A DNA stretch of 64,000 nucleotides from Veillonella infantium (GCF_002959895.1 NZ_PPDD01000015.1:1-64000); one strand, 5' to 3'. Positions 1 through 8,911 are shown, counted from the first letter of the stretch. Program-made: numbers and translations. The notes: generated by a model not told the origin, from the sequence alone.

Positions 1-45
1 CTATCACTAGGAGGTTCTTTCCTTTTCTCTAAGAATTTTTACCGA

Positions 46-64
46 CCCCCAGTTTAACTGGGGG
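46..64. other. Perfect hairpin, possible terminator
   Basis: A perfect inverted repeat has arms CCCCCAGTT and AACTGGGGG around one base. It is followed by only TTTAG on the plus strand and by no T-run on the minus strand, so terminator function is uncertain. It may belong to a gene beyond the left edge. Confidence 0.4.
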
Positions 65-93
65 TTTAGTCATGCCTATTCGGCGTACAATCA

Positions 94-123
94 AAAACCC
101 CTTATCTGAGATTAGATAAGGGG
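94..123 (-). terminator. Rho-independent terminator of the OmpH-family gene
   Basis: Read on the minus strand, arms CCCCTTATCT and AGATAAGGGG (98-107 and 114-123) form a 10-bp stem followed by TTTTT. It lies 16 bases after the stop codon of the minus-strand OmpH/Skp gene, so it most likely ends that transcript. Confidence 0.85.
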
Positions 124-138
124 TCATGTTTAGTCCTA

Positions 139-597
139 TTATTTTTTAAGACGGCTAATTACTTCATTAGTAATATTTTCGATTTTGCTGTTAGCATCAG
201 CTGCACGGATTGTGTATGGATCATCCAATACTACATCCATTTTTTTCTCAACACGAATGCTTTCAACTGCATTGTGAATTGCTTGCATCATAGGTTGAGC
301 AATTTTGTTGATTTCTTCGTTTTCTTTTTGAAGCAATGGAGCTACAGATTTATTGAATTCAGCTTCTGCTTGAGTTTGATCTTGAATTTTTTCAATTTCT
401 TGTACTTTTTTCTCAATTTGTGGACGGTATTGAGCGTCTACTTGTTGCATTTTCATATCTAATGCACCATAGCCAGGGTAGCTATTTACTACTTGGCTCA
501 TATTTACTAAGCCAATGTTAGCAGCACTTGCCACTGCAGCAGTAGCAGACATAGCACCAACGATAGCTAAGGTAGTTAATTTTTTAGATAATTTCAT
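139..597 (-). CDS. OmpH/Skp-family periplasmic chaperone
   Basis: A 152-residue protein of the OmpH/Skp family, which in double-membrane bacteria holds unfolded outer-membrane proteins in the periplasm. Residues 1-25 form a signal peptide (MKLSKK, hydrophobic core, ASA before the likely cut). Then comes the family start NIGLVNMSQVVNSYPG and a long charged, Gln/Glu/Lys-rich helical stretch (about residues 45-110) expected to form the coiled-coil tentacle. The start at 597 is preferred over an upstream in-frame ATG at 681 because it gives a clean signal peptide and is preceded by AGGAGGATTT. The gene is monocistronic, with its own terminator. Its presence supports a diderm organism. The family assignment is strong; the client proteins are inferred. 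Confidence 0.88.
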   Translation of the reverse strand: MKLSKKLTTLAIVGAMSATAAVASAANIGLVNMSQVVNSYPGYGALDMKMQQVDAQYRPQIEKKVQEIEKIQDQTQAEAEFNKSVAPLLQKENEEINKIAQPMMQAIHNAVESIRVEKKMDVVLDDPYTIRAADANSKIENITNEVISRLKK

Positions 598-747
598 CTG
601 AAATCCTCCTCGAAATAAAAGTGTCACTATACAATCCAATAGTGTACTATTTTTACTATAACAAATCTCGCTAACTTTCACAAGACTATGTTACATAGCA
701 TAATAAAGCCCTATGAAATGCTTATGAAAGTCTATAGAAGTTAAAAT

Positions 748-820
748 AATACCCACACGCATGCCCTGAAGCTAAAATTGCAGTCGCTACGGACATATTC
801 AGAGCACACATGTGGGTATT
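748..820 (-). terminator. Long hairpin after ytfJ, possible terminator
   Basis: Perfect outer arms AATACCCACA (748-757) and TGTGGGTATT (811-820) enclose an inner CTGAA/TTCAG pair and a small GTC-GCTACG-GAC tip. On the minus strand the stem runs into ATTATTTTAAC, a weak T-tract. It sits between the ytfJ stop and ompH, so it may end the ytfJ transcript. The large structured loop is unusual for a simple terminator. Confidence 0.55.
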
Positions 821-856
821 ACGGCTTTCACCTATTATTTATAATTCGGTAACGAA

Positions 857-1234
857 TTATTGTTCATCGTTAATATAGATGTATTTATCGGATTTCAATT
901 TAGACACGAGGTCAGGCACCAAACCAATGAGACGATCGAAGCTGCTGCTGTAAGGGTTGCCTTTAATGTTGAACAACTCGATGCGTTCACCTTTAATAAC
1001 GAGGATAGCGCTTGGTTCCATTTTAGCACCACCGCCACCGCCGCCACATTCGTGGTTTTTGTTCGCAGTGTTGTGGTTTGTACCAGTACCAAAACCAAAT
1101 GTTACGTCTACGAATGGAACAAGTGTAGTATCGCCGATTTGCACAGCTTCGCCTACTACGGTTTCCACTTTGATCATATTTCTGAATTTCTCGAATAGGA
1201 CTTCCAAATTCTCTTTTACATTACTGTTCTCCAT
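857..1234 (-). CDS. ytfJ: YtfJ/GerW-family protein
   Basis: A 125-residue protein of the YtfJ (GerW) family. It carries the family core VVGEAVQIGDTTLVPFVDV (about residues 27-45), followed by a Gly-rich stretch with six consecutive glycines at residues 64-69 and SAILVIKGERIELFNIKG. In endospore formers the family is linked to sporulation and germination; in non-sporulating relatives its role is unknown. The start at 1234 is chosen because it has AGCGGAGGT just upstream and matches the family length; an in-frame ATG at 1327 would add 31 unrelated residues. The gene lies downstream of the DUF2953 gene, the same pairing as ytfI-ytfJ in Bacillus, which supports both calls. Confidence 0.85.
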   Translation of the reverse strand: MENSNVKENLEVLFEKFRNMIKVETVVGEAVQIGDTTLVPFVDVTFGFGTGTNHNTANKNHECGGGGGGAKMEPSAILVIKGERIELFNIKGNPYSSSFDRLIGLVPDLVSKLKSDKYIYINDEQ

Positions 1235-1391
1235 CACAGTACCTCCGCTTTTTATGAAAGTATCTTTGCTATACATACAATACTTAGGTTTATATACTAT
1301 GTATTTACCTTTATAAGGTACATACATTATTTGTAGACATCCTATATATTGTCTTAATATAGTTTATTTACTTAGTTGACTTAATATATCC

Positions 1392-2540
1392 TTACGCTGT
1401 TTGACCTTGTTCGGCTTTCAGCTTTTCTAACTGCTTAGCTTCCTTCCGTTTAACCCAGAAGACGCGAGCGCTTTCACCCAATAGGGAACGCATTGGTTTA
1501 GATAACAAGAATCTTGTACCATGCCAAGCCATGACCGCTAAAATGATGCGCCCTTTAATATGACCACTACCTTCACCGACCCAATTTACATAATCGAGCT
1601 CGATGTTCTCAGCTTGCTCAGGCCAAATACTGTACAGCATAGATGCGATAATTCCCATACGATATGGGTCACCGATACCAAATCGACCTTCTATGGCCAC
1701 ATCGCGTGGTTTAGAGTGGTCATAGCATCGCTTCGAAACAAGGAATAGCTGGTGCCATAATTCTGTATTTTGTACATGTTTCATGAACCAGAATGTAGGA
1801 ATTTTAGATTTAAATGATGCCACCGGATCATTTGGGTCTGGTTTTTCAAAACGATGTTTAACCGTCGTTTTGAGGTCTTTCACCTTTGTAAATACCTTTT
1901 CCTTGATAGAACCGTCACTGTTGAAAGTAACACGGCTCACTGTTTCGTCATCGCTTTTAATATGGGATGTTGGATCTTGCTGAATGGAGTCATACCGATC
2001 AGCTCGAGCCTGTGCATCCATATCCTTAGAAGTTTGTTCAGGACGTTCAATGCGTTCATTTGGATTTTCAGATCTACCAGCCCCTGGTGATTCTTCATCA
2101 CCAAAGGTTGCGTTAGAACGTTGAGAGCTCTTCAAATCTTCAAAGCTAGTGCCACTAGAGCTTGCAGAAGGGCCTTGTCCACCCCCTTGCATCGCCTTAG
2201 CAAAGGCTTCAGCTTGTGACATATCATCGTCTTCATCCACAACTTTTTGGTATTCTTCGTCTACACGATTTTCAAGCCATTCTTCATAGTCTTTCACAGG
2301 ACCAATCTTGAGCATACCCAAAATATATAATTCCTTAAAAAATGGTTTGTCCTGCAAATACGCTAGATGCAGTGAAAATACACGCCACAGCCATTTGACA
2401 CGCACCTCGCCACGATAGGGCGAGCGTCCGTCAACTTCGATGCTATATGTGATTGGTGTCAGTAGGATAATCAAGATGAGTGCTGCAATGATGGCCACAA
2501 TAACGAGGGCCACAATAGCCACTGTACTCAACCACATCAC
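1392..2540 (-). CDS. DUF2953 (YtfI-like) membrane-anchored protein
   Basis: A roughly 380-residue protein with one N-terminal membrane helix (about residues 6-30), then a DUF2953-type start (YSIEVDGRSPYRGEVRVKWLWRVFSLHLAY). A long low-complexity, charged Ser/Asp/Glu linker (about 100-215) follows, and then a conserved C-terminal part with FWFMKHVQNTELW and GRFGIGDPYRMGIIASML. The DUF2953/YtfI family has no established reaction; it is usually next to ytfJ, as here. The start is ambiguous: GTG at 2540, ATG at 2537 and TTG at 2531 all follow one AGGAGG, and the TTG has the most usual spacing. The gene starts 20 bases after the cobO stop, so the two are probably cotranscribed. The linker is longer than I would expect for the family. 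Confidence 0.78.
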   Translation of the reverse strand: MMWLSTVAIVALVIVAIIAALILIILLTPITYSIEVDGRSPYRGEVRVKWLWRVFSLHLAYLQDKPFFKELYILGMLKIGPVKDYEEWLENRVDEEYQKVVDEDDDMSQAEAFAKAMQGGGQGPSASSSGTSFEDLKSSQRSNATFGDEESPGAGRSENPNERIERPEQTSKDMDAQARADRYDSIQQDPTSHIKSDDETVSRVTFNSDGSIKEKVFTKVKDLKTTVKHRFEKPDPNDPVASFKSKIPTFWFMKHVQNTELWHQLFLVSKRCYDHSKPRDVAIEGRFGIGDPYRMGIIASMLYSIWPEQAENIELDYVNWVGEGSGHIKGRIILAVMAWHGTRFLLSKPMRSLLGESARVFWVKRKEAKQLEKLKAEQGQTA

Positions 2541-2560
2541 CTCCTTAGGTGTACCTATGA

Positions 2561-3139
2561 TTAGTTTTCAATACCTTTTCGAGCCATTACGCCTTGAAGG
2601 TAGTAGTGTTTAACCTCTTTCATTTCCGTTACAAGGTCTGCCTCGTCGATTAATTCTTGAGGAGCCCCTCGGCCCGTGAATACGAGTTCCGTTTCTGGAT
2701 GACGAGCATCGAGCAAAGCCTTTGTTTTATCCCATGTAATGAGTTCAAAGAAGAGCGCCATGTTATATTCATCAAGAACGACAAGATCGTACTCTCCACT
2801 GCTGATAGCAGCCAGTGCGCGTTCGTAGCCTTTTTCGATGAGTGCTACATAGTCTTTTGGCGGATTACCAGATTCAAAGACAACGACTTCATCGCCCCAT
2901 TTAGCGAGTTCATCCTTGCTTTTCATCCCTTCTTTGATGATAAAGAATGGCTTGCCCACGGTTTCTAAGGTTAAATTCTGTAAGGTAGGTAAAATAGTAT
3001 GTTCACTATATACTTTAGATTTCATAAATTGCAAAAAGAGGACTTTCTTGCCAGCACCGATGGCACGGATAGCTAGACCGATAGCAGCTGTCGTTTTGCC
3101 CTTGCCTTCGCCGGTATAAACTTGTACATAGGCCTTCAT
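2561..3139 (-). CDS. cobO: Corrinoid adenosyltransferase CobO/BtuR
   Basis: A 192-residue ATP:cob(I)alamin adenosyltransferase of the CobA/BtuR/CobO family, which attaches the adenosyl group to the cobalt of corrinoids in the cytoplasm. Visible features are the N-terminal P-loop GEGKGKTT (residues 10-17), the DLVVLDEYN segment (about 118-126), and the C-terminal FTGRGAPQELIDEADLVTEM typical of the family. The start at 3139 is supported by GGAGGT upstream and by family length; the longer ATG start at 3157 adds only six residues. It is the first gene of a short minus-strand run with the DUF2953 gene. It fits with the B12-dependent methionine synthase encoded nearby. Confidence in function is high. 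Confidence 0.92.
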   Translation of the reverse strand: MKAYVQVYTGEGKGKTTAAIGLAIRAIGAGKKVLFLQFMKSKVYSEHTILPTLQNLTLETVGKPFFIIKEGMKSKDELAKWGDEVVVFESGNPPKDYVALIEKGYERALAAISSGEYDLVVLDEYNMALFFELITWDKTKALLDARHPETELVFTGRGAPQELIDEADLVTEMKEVKHYYLQGVMARKGIEN

Positions 3140-3195
3140 AGATATACCTCCGTTCATATACTTTTATTTTACAATATATATATGCAAAAATAAAG

Positions 3196-3243
3196 AAAAA
3201 GAACTTGTTATTAGTGCATTTGCACGCATAACAAGTTCTTTTT
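3196..3243. terminator. Bidirectional rho-independent terminator
   Basis: Arms AAAAAGAACTTGTTAT and ATAACAAGTTCTTTTT form a 16-bp perfect stem around a 16-base loop. It has T-runs on both strands. It lies just after the stop of the minus-strand M23 peptidase gene and separates it from cobO. Confidence 0.9.
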
Positions 3244-3271
3244 GTATGACTTATATTGAGTTTTTATGTGT

Positions 3272-4225
3272 CTAATTGCTAATTGGCAAGAAGATCATAG
3301 GATCTGTAGGAGATCCATTGAGGCGTACCTCGTAGTGAACGTGAGCACCTGTACTTTTACCAGTACTGCCCATCAAGGCAATTGTTTGACCTTGTTTTAC
3401 GCTCATACCTACAGTTACAAGTACAGCACTATTATGGCCATAACGCGTTACAAAGCCGTTACCATGATCAATCTCAACGAGATTTCCGTATCCACCATCT
3501 GTATACCCTGCAAAGGTTACAATACCTGCAGCAGTAGCCACAACTGGTGTACCATAATCATCCGCAATATCTACCCCTTCATGGAAGGCACCAATAGCAC
3601 CTGTTACAGGGTCCACACGACTACCAAATGGAGAGGTAATAACGCCCTTGCTCGGCCAGATACTTGGTGTAGTGTTATTCGTAACACCACCAGAGCCAGC
3701 TGAGAAGTTAATGGATTGCATAGCCATAAGGTCTTGCGCTCCACCATCACGAAGGATATTACGCATTGTATAGAAGCTAACTAGCAATTTTTGTGCGTCC
3801 TTGTCCATTTTGGACAGACGAGCTGATAATTGTGCCGCTGTTAGCGTCTTTACTTCGCTTTCATCAGCGGCTGGCTGCTTTGGGTCGCTACCGTCCCCGC
3901 CACCTTGAGATGGTGTGCCAGATTCAGCGCCCTTCAGCATTTGCTTGTTTTCTTCACTAATTTGATTTAAGTTTTGAATTTTCTTATCTAAAACATCTGT
4001 CTTTTGTTGTAACAATTTCAGCTGTTCAGATTGTAATTGTGTCTGTTGACGTAATTGCACCACCTCAGCTTGGCGCACGATGCCCCAAATGCCGAGAACC
4101 AATGCGGCGATAATTATGATAGAGCTTACAATAGCTGCTATCTTCGCTTGCTTGGTTGTTAATGTCAATATGCAGTTGTCACCATTTCTTTCAACTTTAT
4201 TTGAAATAAATGCCGGTACTTTCAA
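3272..4225 (-). CDS. M23-family peptidoglycan endopeptidase, membrane anchored
   Basis: A 317-residue protein with a short cytoplasmic N-terminus, one membrane helix (about residues 30-50) and a coiled-coil region (about 55-95, Gln/Leu-rich). A Gly/Ser/Pro-rich linker leads to a C-terminal LytM/M23 domain. Zinc-ligand motifs are intact: HEGVD in the first half and HVHYE near the end, so it is probably an active metallo-endopeptidase acting on peptide cross-links, or an EnvC-like activator if activity is low. The reading frame opens at a TTG codon (4225) with GGAAGG nine bases upstream, and no ATG exists before the membrane helix. It lies 12 bases after the DUF4446 gene, suggesting one transcript. 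Confidence 0.88.
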   Translation of the reverse strand: MKVPAFISNKVERNGDNCILTLTTKQAKIAAIVSSIIIIAALVLGIWGIVRQAEVVQLRQQTQLQSEQLKLLQQKTDVLDKKIQNLNQISEENKQMLKGAESGTPSQGGGDGSDPKQPAADESEVKTLTAAQLSARLSKMDKDAQKLLVSFYTMRNILRDGGAQDLMAMQSINFSAGSGGVTNNTTPSIWPSKGVITSPFGSRVDPVTGAIGAFHEGVDIADDYGTPVVATAAGIVTFAGYTDGGYGNLVEIDHGNGFVTRYGHNSAVLVTVGMSVKQGQTIALMGSTGKSTGAHVHYEVRLNGSPTDPMIFLPISN

Positions 4226-4237
4226 TACAAACCTTCC

Positions 4238-4759
4238 TTATTTAGAAACGATGGCGCTCGTTAACGCTTCCTCATTGGTGCGCTCGCCCAACGCTTCGTT
4301 CAAACTCTCTAATTCTTCTTGTGAAAGACTTACGAGACTTTTACCTTTCACAATAGGTTTACTAAAAATACGGGATTCGCTACGACCGTAAATACTGGAG
4401 ATACAGATACCGTTATTGTTGCCATCAAGTAATGTTAGCGCAAAAGACAAATCATTACCGATATTTTCAAAGGCATTATATTTAACAAAGCCAATTTTTT
4501 GTATCGTATTGCTTTGAATATTGCGGATCGCCGCTTGTTCGGTCATCATAGTCTCAAGACCCTTAGCAGCATCGCGAATTTCGCTAACCTCTACAGATAA
4601 TTTACGTTCTAGGCTCGCACCATTGTCCCCTTGCATAAAGAAATCATATTTCTTTTTAAGGCTCCCTAAGCGAATGTGCAAGATTACACAATACACTAAC
4701 AACGCTATTACAAGGACGATGGTCGCCATGCCAATCCACGGTTGAATCGATTCGAACAT
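4238..4759 (-). CDS. DUF4446 family protein
   Basis: A 173-residue protein with one N-terminal membrane helix (about residues 10-30), a short coiled coil, and the conserved DUF4446 block IGFVKYNAFENIGNDLSFALTLLDGNNNGICISSIYGRSESRIFSKPI (about residues 88-136; quoted in outline only as IGFVKYNAFENIG and LSFALTLLDGNNNG). The family is of unknown function and in Firmicutes is often found near parAB, as here. AGGAAGG precedes the ATG. It is closely followed by the M23 peptidase gene, so a role at the cell envelope is plausible but is inference only. Confidence 0.82.
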   Translation of the reverse strand: MFESIQPWIGMATIVLVIALLVYCVILHIRLGSLKKKYDFFMQGDNGASLERKLSVEVSEIRDAAKGLETMMTEQAAIRNIQSNTIQKIGFVKYNAFENIGNDLSFALTLLDGNNNGICISSIYGRSESRIFSKPIVKGKSLVSLSQEELESLNEALGERTNEEALTSAIVSK

Positions 4760-4878
4760 GTATATTCCTTCCTATACAATCATTCAAACTCCAACACTTA
4801 ATTATACCATTCTTATTGTGAAAGTTAAATGACTGCATGCAATTTAATTTAATATGTGTAATGATAGATTAATTATAC

Positions 4879-6144
4879 CTACCCTTTTATTTCGTCAATA
4901 AATGGGCTTATCGCTCGTTCTAGTATACCATGTAGAGCCGCTATGAGTACACCGTAATTTACGATTGGTGTGCCTTGTACAACGGCACATTCAATGCGTC
5001 GTAACACCTCGCGGCGTGTGAGCATACAAGCACCACAATGGATGATTAAATCATACTGGGATACATCTTTTGGGAACGCTCCCCCACTAGTGAATTCTAG
5101 CTGTAAATCTGTATGACCTTGCTTCTTAAGAAGGTTAGGAATCTTTACAGTACCAATATCATCACATTGGCGGCGATGTGTACAGCCTTCACTGATAAGC
5201 ACCTTAGAGCCTGGTTTTAAATTCTTAATCGCTTCTACACCAGCTACTAAGTCTTGTAATTTGCCCTTAAAACGGGCCATCAAAATAGAGAATGATGTCA
5301 GCGAAATTGTATCAGGTGTCAATTCATCAACGCGATCAAAAGCTTGCGAGTCACAGATAACCATCTTAGGTGGATATTTAAGAGAGTTAATCATAGCAGG
5401 TAATTCTTCTGTTTGGCATACTAACGCTAAGCCTTTATAATCCAATATTTCACGAATAGTTTGTACTTGTGGCAAAATAAGGCGGCCCTTTGGTGCTGCA
5501 CTGTCGATAGGACATACAAGAATTATAGTATCCCCCTCTTCTACTAGGCCTTGTAATAGAGTTTGATCCCCTTCTACATCAAGTGGTGTTAACCCACCCA
5601 AGAGATCAAGTAATTCTAAACGTTTAGCTTTAGATGTAAAATCAGCTGAACCAATAACAGTAACTAATTCAGATAATCCCTTATGAGTTTCTACATAAGT
5701 AGATGCATCTGTTTTATTTTCTATGTTATTTACTTTATTATTTTCTTTGTCAATTTCTGCATTGATTTCATTTATAAATAATGCAATAGGCACATTATTT
5801 TGTTTTAATAGGCCTAACCAATGTATATCATCAGTAGTTGGTTCTTCATCGGTACGAAGCACATAAACAGCGAGATTAATCTTTTTCACAACCTCTTCTG
5901 TTTTCTCTATCCGCAATGTACCTAATTCAGTTGTATCGTCTATACCAGCTGTATCGGTAATCACCACAGGTCCTAATGGCAAAATCTCCATGGATTTGCT
6001 CACTGGGTCTGTTGTTGTTCCTGCCACCTCCGACACAAGAGATACAGGTTGATCTGTTAACATATTAATCAATGTAGACTTACCAGCGTTACAACGGCCA
6101 AAAAAGCCTATATGAGCGCGGTTTGCTTTAGGTGTTTGTTCCAT
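4879..6144 (-). CDS. hydF: [FeFe]-hydrogenase maturation GTPase HydF
   Basis: A 421-residue HydF, the GTPase scaffold on which the H-cluster of [FeFe]-hydrogenase is assembled before transfer to the enzyme. Residues 16-24 are the G1 motif GRCNAGKST, and residues 64-67 are DTAG. The C-terminal iron-sulfur cluster ligands are seen as C321-T-H323 and H369-C-G-A-C373, the pattern expected for HydF. The N-terminal GTPase, the dimerisation part and the cluster-binding part are all complete. No hydE, hydG or hydrogenase structural gene is in this window, so the partners must be elsewhere. An Asn/Lys-rich insert at about residues 133-147 looks less conserved. Confidence 0.93.
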   Translation of the reverse strand: MEQTPKANRAHIGFFGRCNAGKSTLINMLTDQPVSLVSEVAGTTTDPVSKSMEILPLGPVVITDTAGIDDTTELGTLRIEKTEEVVKKINLAVYVLRTDEEPTTDDIHWLGLLKQNNVPIALFINEINAEIDKENNKVNNIENKTDASTYVETHKGLSELVTVIGSADFTSKAKRLELLDLLGGLTPLDVEGDQTLLQGLVEEGDTIILVCPIDSAAPKGRLILPQVQTIREILDYKGLALVCQTEELPAMINSLKYPPKMVICDSQAFDRVDELTPDTISLTSFSILMARFKGKLQDLVAGVEAIKNLKPGSKVLISEGCTHRRQCDDIGTVKIPNLLKKQGHTDLQLEFTSGGAFPKDVSQYDLIIHCGACMLTRREVLRRIECAVVQGTPIVNYGVLIAALHGILERAISPFIDEIKG

Positions 6145-6275
6145 AGTCTATCCTTGTTACTTAACGTTTATATTTATTACAAAATATAGTTAATCATCTT
6201 ACAACAACATGTATTATGATCTACTAAGTTATCTTACAATATTATTATAACTCAATAAAATACCTTATATACAGT

Positions 6276-6300
6276 AAAAGCGCAGTCCGTAGACTACGCT
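6276..6300 (-). terminator. Terminator after parB
   Basis: On the minus strand AGCGTAGTC and GACTGCGCT pair (one G-T wobble) around TACG, followed by TTTT. It lies about 100 bases downstream of the parB stop and is the likely end of the parA-parB transcript. Confidence 0.75.
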
Positions 6301-6398
6301 TTCACCGTGGATTGTAAATTGTATTTATATTATACAGAATTGTTATCTATTTGTCATTACTAAATTCACATAATTCGATTCGAATTTAAGTATATCAA

Positions 6399-7328
6399 TT
6401 ATACTCTAAATTCTACGGTTTCAGTATCATCTGTGTTATCTTGACCATCCATAAAGGCAATAAGACGTTCTAATTCTGCTTCAGAGGAGAAGGCAATTTC
6501 AATCTTACCTTGAACCTTTTTACTAGCACGGAATTTAATATTTACAGGAGACCCTAAGCTTAGTTTTAAACGGTCCATAAGAGCACGTACCTCTGCAGTA
6601 CTTTGCGGCTTAGCAGCCTTCGCTTTAGGTGTCTTATTTTGCATAGACTTCACAAGGGCCTCTGCTTGACGAGCACTTAAGTCGCCCTCTTTAATACGTT
6701 CAGCAGCTTCAATTTGTTGCGCTGCACTACGCAATGCCAACAATGGACGCGCTTGACCTACTGTTAAGTCACCTTCGATGAGATCTTTTTGTACAGAATC
6801 ACATAATTTTAACAAACGAACCATATTTGCAATATAAGAACGACTGCGACCTAGGCGAGCAGAAATCATTTCTTGGGTTTGTTTATACGTATCCATTAAA
6901 CCTTGGTATGCCAAAGCTTCTTCAATTGGATCCAAGCCTTCACGTTGTAGATTTTCAACGAGGGCCACTTCTGTCATCTCTTCTGTATTATATTTTTTTA
7001 CAATAACTGGTACAGTCTCAAGGCCTGCAATGATAGCAGCACGGTAACGACGTTCACCAGCTACGATTTGATATTTATTCTTTTGTTTACGTACTACAAT
7101 TGGTTGAAAAATACCAAGATTTTTAATAGATTCAGCTAATGTTACTAAACTATCTTCATCAAAACTTTTACGTGGTTGATCTGCATTAGGAACTAACTCG
7201 GAGATTGGTAGTTCATGAATCTCCTTTTCAGGCAATACAGACTCTACCGTATCTACCTTCATTAAATTTCCAAGGCCCTTCCCCAAGCCGGATGATTTAC
7301 TTTTCTTACTTTTTACTTCTCTAGGCAT
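6399..7328 (-). CDS. parB: Chromosome partitioning protein ParB (Spo0J)
   Basis: A 309-residue ParB/Spo0J, the CTP-dependent clamp that loads at parS sites and spreads along DNA to segregate the origin region. The N-terminus has the basic GLGKGLGNLM segment, which in this family stimulates ParA. GERRYRA at residues 91-97 belongs to the CTP-binding motif. A helix-turn-helix around residues 150-170 (ISARLGRSRSYIANMVRLLKL region) recognises parS. The C-terminal part, after a Lys/Ala-rich linker, is the dimerisation domain. It lies downstream of parA in the same direction with about 160 bases between them. Five perfect parS sites lie within 4 kb, which confirms the system. Confidence 0.95.
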   Translation of the reverse strand: MPREVKSKKSKSSGLGKGLGNLMKVDTVESVLPEKEIHELPISELVPNADQPRKSFDEDSLVTLAESIKNLGIFQPIVVRKQKNKYQIVAGERRYRAAIIAGLETVPVIVKKYNTEEMTEVALVENLQREGLDPIEEALAYQGLMDTYKQTQEMISARLGRSRSYIANMVRLLKLCDSVQKDLIEGDLTVGQARPLLALRSAAQQIEAAERIKEGDLSARQAEALVKSMQNKTPKAKAAKPQSTAEVRALMDRLKLSLGSPVNIKFRASKKVQGKIEIAFSSEAELERLIAFMDGQDNTDDTETVEFRV

Positions 7329-7487
7329 AACTAACCTCTCTCACCTTACATATGTGACTATATATCAATTTGTAACACCCAATTATTTAATAGCCAAGGT
7401 ATTAGTCTAGTCATTTTAACTATTTAACTAAACAACTAGCTATCTATTTAACGAAACAATTGGCTATCTATTGAACTATTGAACTAT

Positions 7488-8258
7488 TTATTTATTTTTT
7501 GAAGCTTTAATCACTTCTTTAGCTAGTTTAGTATATACGTCTGCCCCTTTAGATTTTGGATCATATACGATAATAGGTTCACCATAACTTGGAGCTTCGC
7601 TAAGACGTACATTACGTGGAATAATAGTCTTATATACTTTATTGCCAAAGAATTTTTTCACTTCATCAGCAACTTGAATAGATAAATTTGTACGACCATC
7701 AAACATAGTTAACAAAACGCCTTCAATTTCAAGATTTTTATTAGATGTTTGTTGCACAATTGTTATAGTTTTTACTAATTGACTAACCCCTTCTAATGCG
7801 TAGAATTCACTTTGAATCGGAATTAGTACGCTATCTGCTGCTGTAAAGGCATTTAATGTTAGCAAGCCAAGGGATGGCGGACAATCAATAATGACAAAAT
7901 CGTATTCGTCACGTACTGGTGCCAATGCTTTTTTTAACATTGTTTCACGTGAAACAACTGAAACGAGTTCCACTTCTGCTCCAGCTAATTGAATTGTTGC
8001 AGGCGCTACAAATAGCTTTTTAAGCATTGTAGGCTGAACAATATCAGCAATAGGTTCACCATCGATAAGAACATCGTGTACACAGAGTTCTAAATCATCT
8101 TTTTCAATACCTAAACCAGAGCTAGCATTACCTTGTGGATCTAAATCAACAAGCAATACTTTTTTACCAGCATCAGCCAAACAAGCGCTCAAATTCACGG
8201 ATGTTGTTGTTTTACCAACACCGCCTTTTTGATTAGTAATAGCTATAACTTTGCCCAC
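7488..8258 (-). CDS. parA: Chromosome partitioning ATPase ParA (Soj)
   Basis: A 256-residue ParA/Soj, a DNA-binding ATPase that cooperates with ParB to move and separate origin regions, and that can modulate DnaA in relatives. Residues 11-18 form the deviant Walker A KGGVGKTT; VDLDPQGNAS and FVIIDCPPSLG follow as further nucleotide-binding motifs. The start is a GTG at 8258 preceded by GAGGTGAA; the next residues are the standard KVIAITNQ. The gene contains a perfect parS site (7941-7956) within its coding sequence. It is the first gene of the parA-parB run. Confidence 0.95.
   Translation of the reverse strand: MGKVIAITNQKGGVGKTTTSVNLSACLADAGKKVLLVDLDPQGNASSGLGIEKDDLELCVHDVLIDGEPIADIVQPTMLKKLFVAPATIQLAGAEVELVSVVSRETMLKKALAPVRDEYDFVIIDCPPSLGLLTLNAFTAADSVLIPIQSEFYALEGVSQLVKTITIVQQTSNKNLEIEGVLLTMFDGRTNLSIQVADEVKKFFGNKVYKTIIPRNVRLSEAPSYGEPIIVYDPKSKGADVYTKLAKEVIKASKNK
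7941..7956. other. parS site inside parA
   Basis: A perfect 16-base palindrome TGTTTCACGTGAAACA, identical to the parS consensus bound by ParB/Spo0J. It lies within the parA coding sequence, as a parS does in Bacillus soj-spo0J loci. Confidence 0.95.
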
Positions 8259-8482
8259 TTAATTCACCTCACATGTTCGTTTAAAATATTTCGTTTTAAT
8301 TATAACATAAAACAACGATAATTACGGTAATTACAAATCAAATTCCATAAAAATTATCTATATTTTTCTACTAACTACATTCTTTAATAATACGCATATT
8401 TACATATTAACAAATAATATGATTAAATCTTATTTTTAAACCTCATTTTGTATTTCTAAAAAGCTACTATAAGAATTTTAAT

Positions 8483-8498
8483 TGTTTCACGTGAAACA
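8483..8498. other. parS site
   Basis: Perfect TGTTTCACGTGAAACA palindrome upstream of parA. Confidence 0.95.
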
Positions 8499-8550
8499 AA
8501 TTACCTTTACTTCTTCATAGCAAAATTTTGATTTAAAACATATTTGTAAA

Positions 8551-8566
8551 TGTTTCACGTGAAACA
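8551..8566. other. parS site
   Basis: Perfect TGTTTCACGTGAAACA palindrome, 52 bases beyond the previous copy. Confidence 0.95.
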
Positions 8567-8895
8567 TTTATGATTAATAAAAATAAATACTAATAATTTA
8601 CTCTCTTAACATATAATTTTAATAAAAAAATTTATATTGGAAAAATAATTTTGGTATATAAACATATACCAATCATTCAAATTTACACAAAAAAATTTAA
8701 ATCCAAAATTTATCTAAAAACAATTAATTAAAAATCAAAATTTGGCCAATGAAAATAATTTAGTCAGAAAAAATAAATCATTTAGAAAAAACAATTCATT
8801 ACAAAGCATTATTAAGATTACAATTATTAATCAAAATTTACTACTAAAATAAAATTTAATATATTGAGCAAAATTTATAGACAAAGTATTAAGAC

Positions 8896-8911
8896 TGTTT
8901 CACGTGAAACA
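8896..8911. other. parS site
   Basis: Perfect TGTTTCACGTGAAACA palindrome in the AT-rich region before the methionine synthase genes. Confidence 0.95.

Noticed and set aside
1-45. Start of a minus-strand gene at the left edge
   Set aside because: A GTG near position 7 has only a poorly spaced ribosome site; too little sequence to support it.
860-1316. Plus-strand frames opposite ytfJ
   Set aside because: They mirror the conserved ytfJ coding sequence and show no domain of their own.
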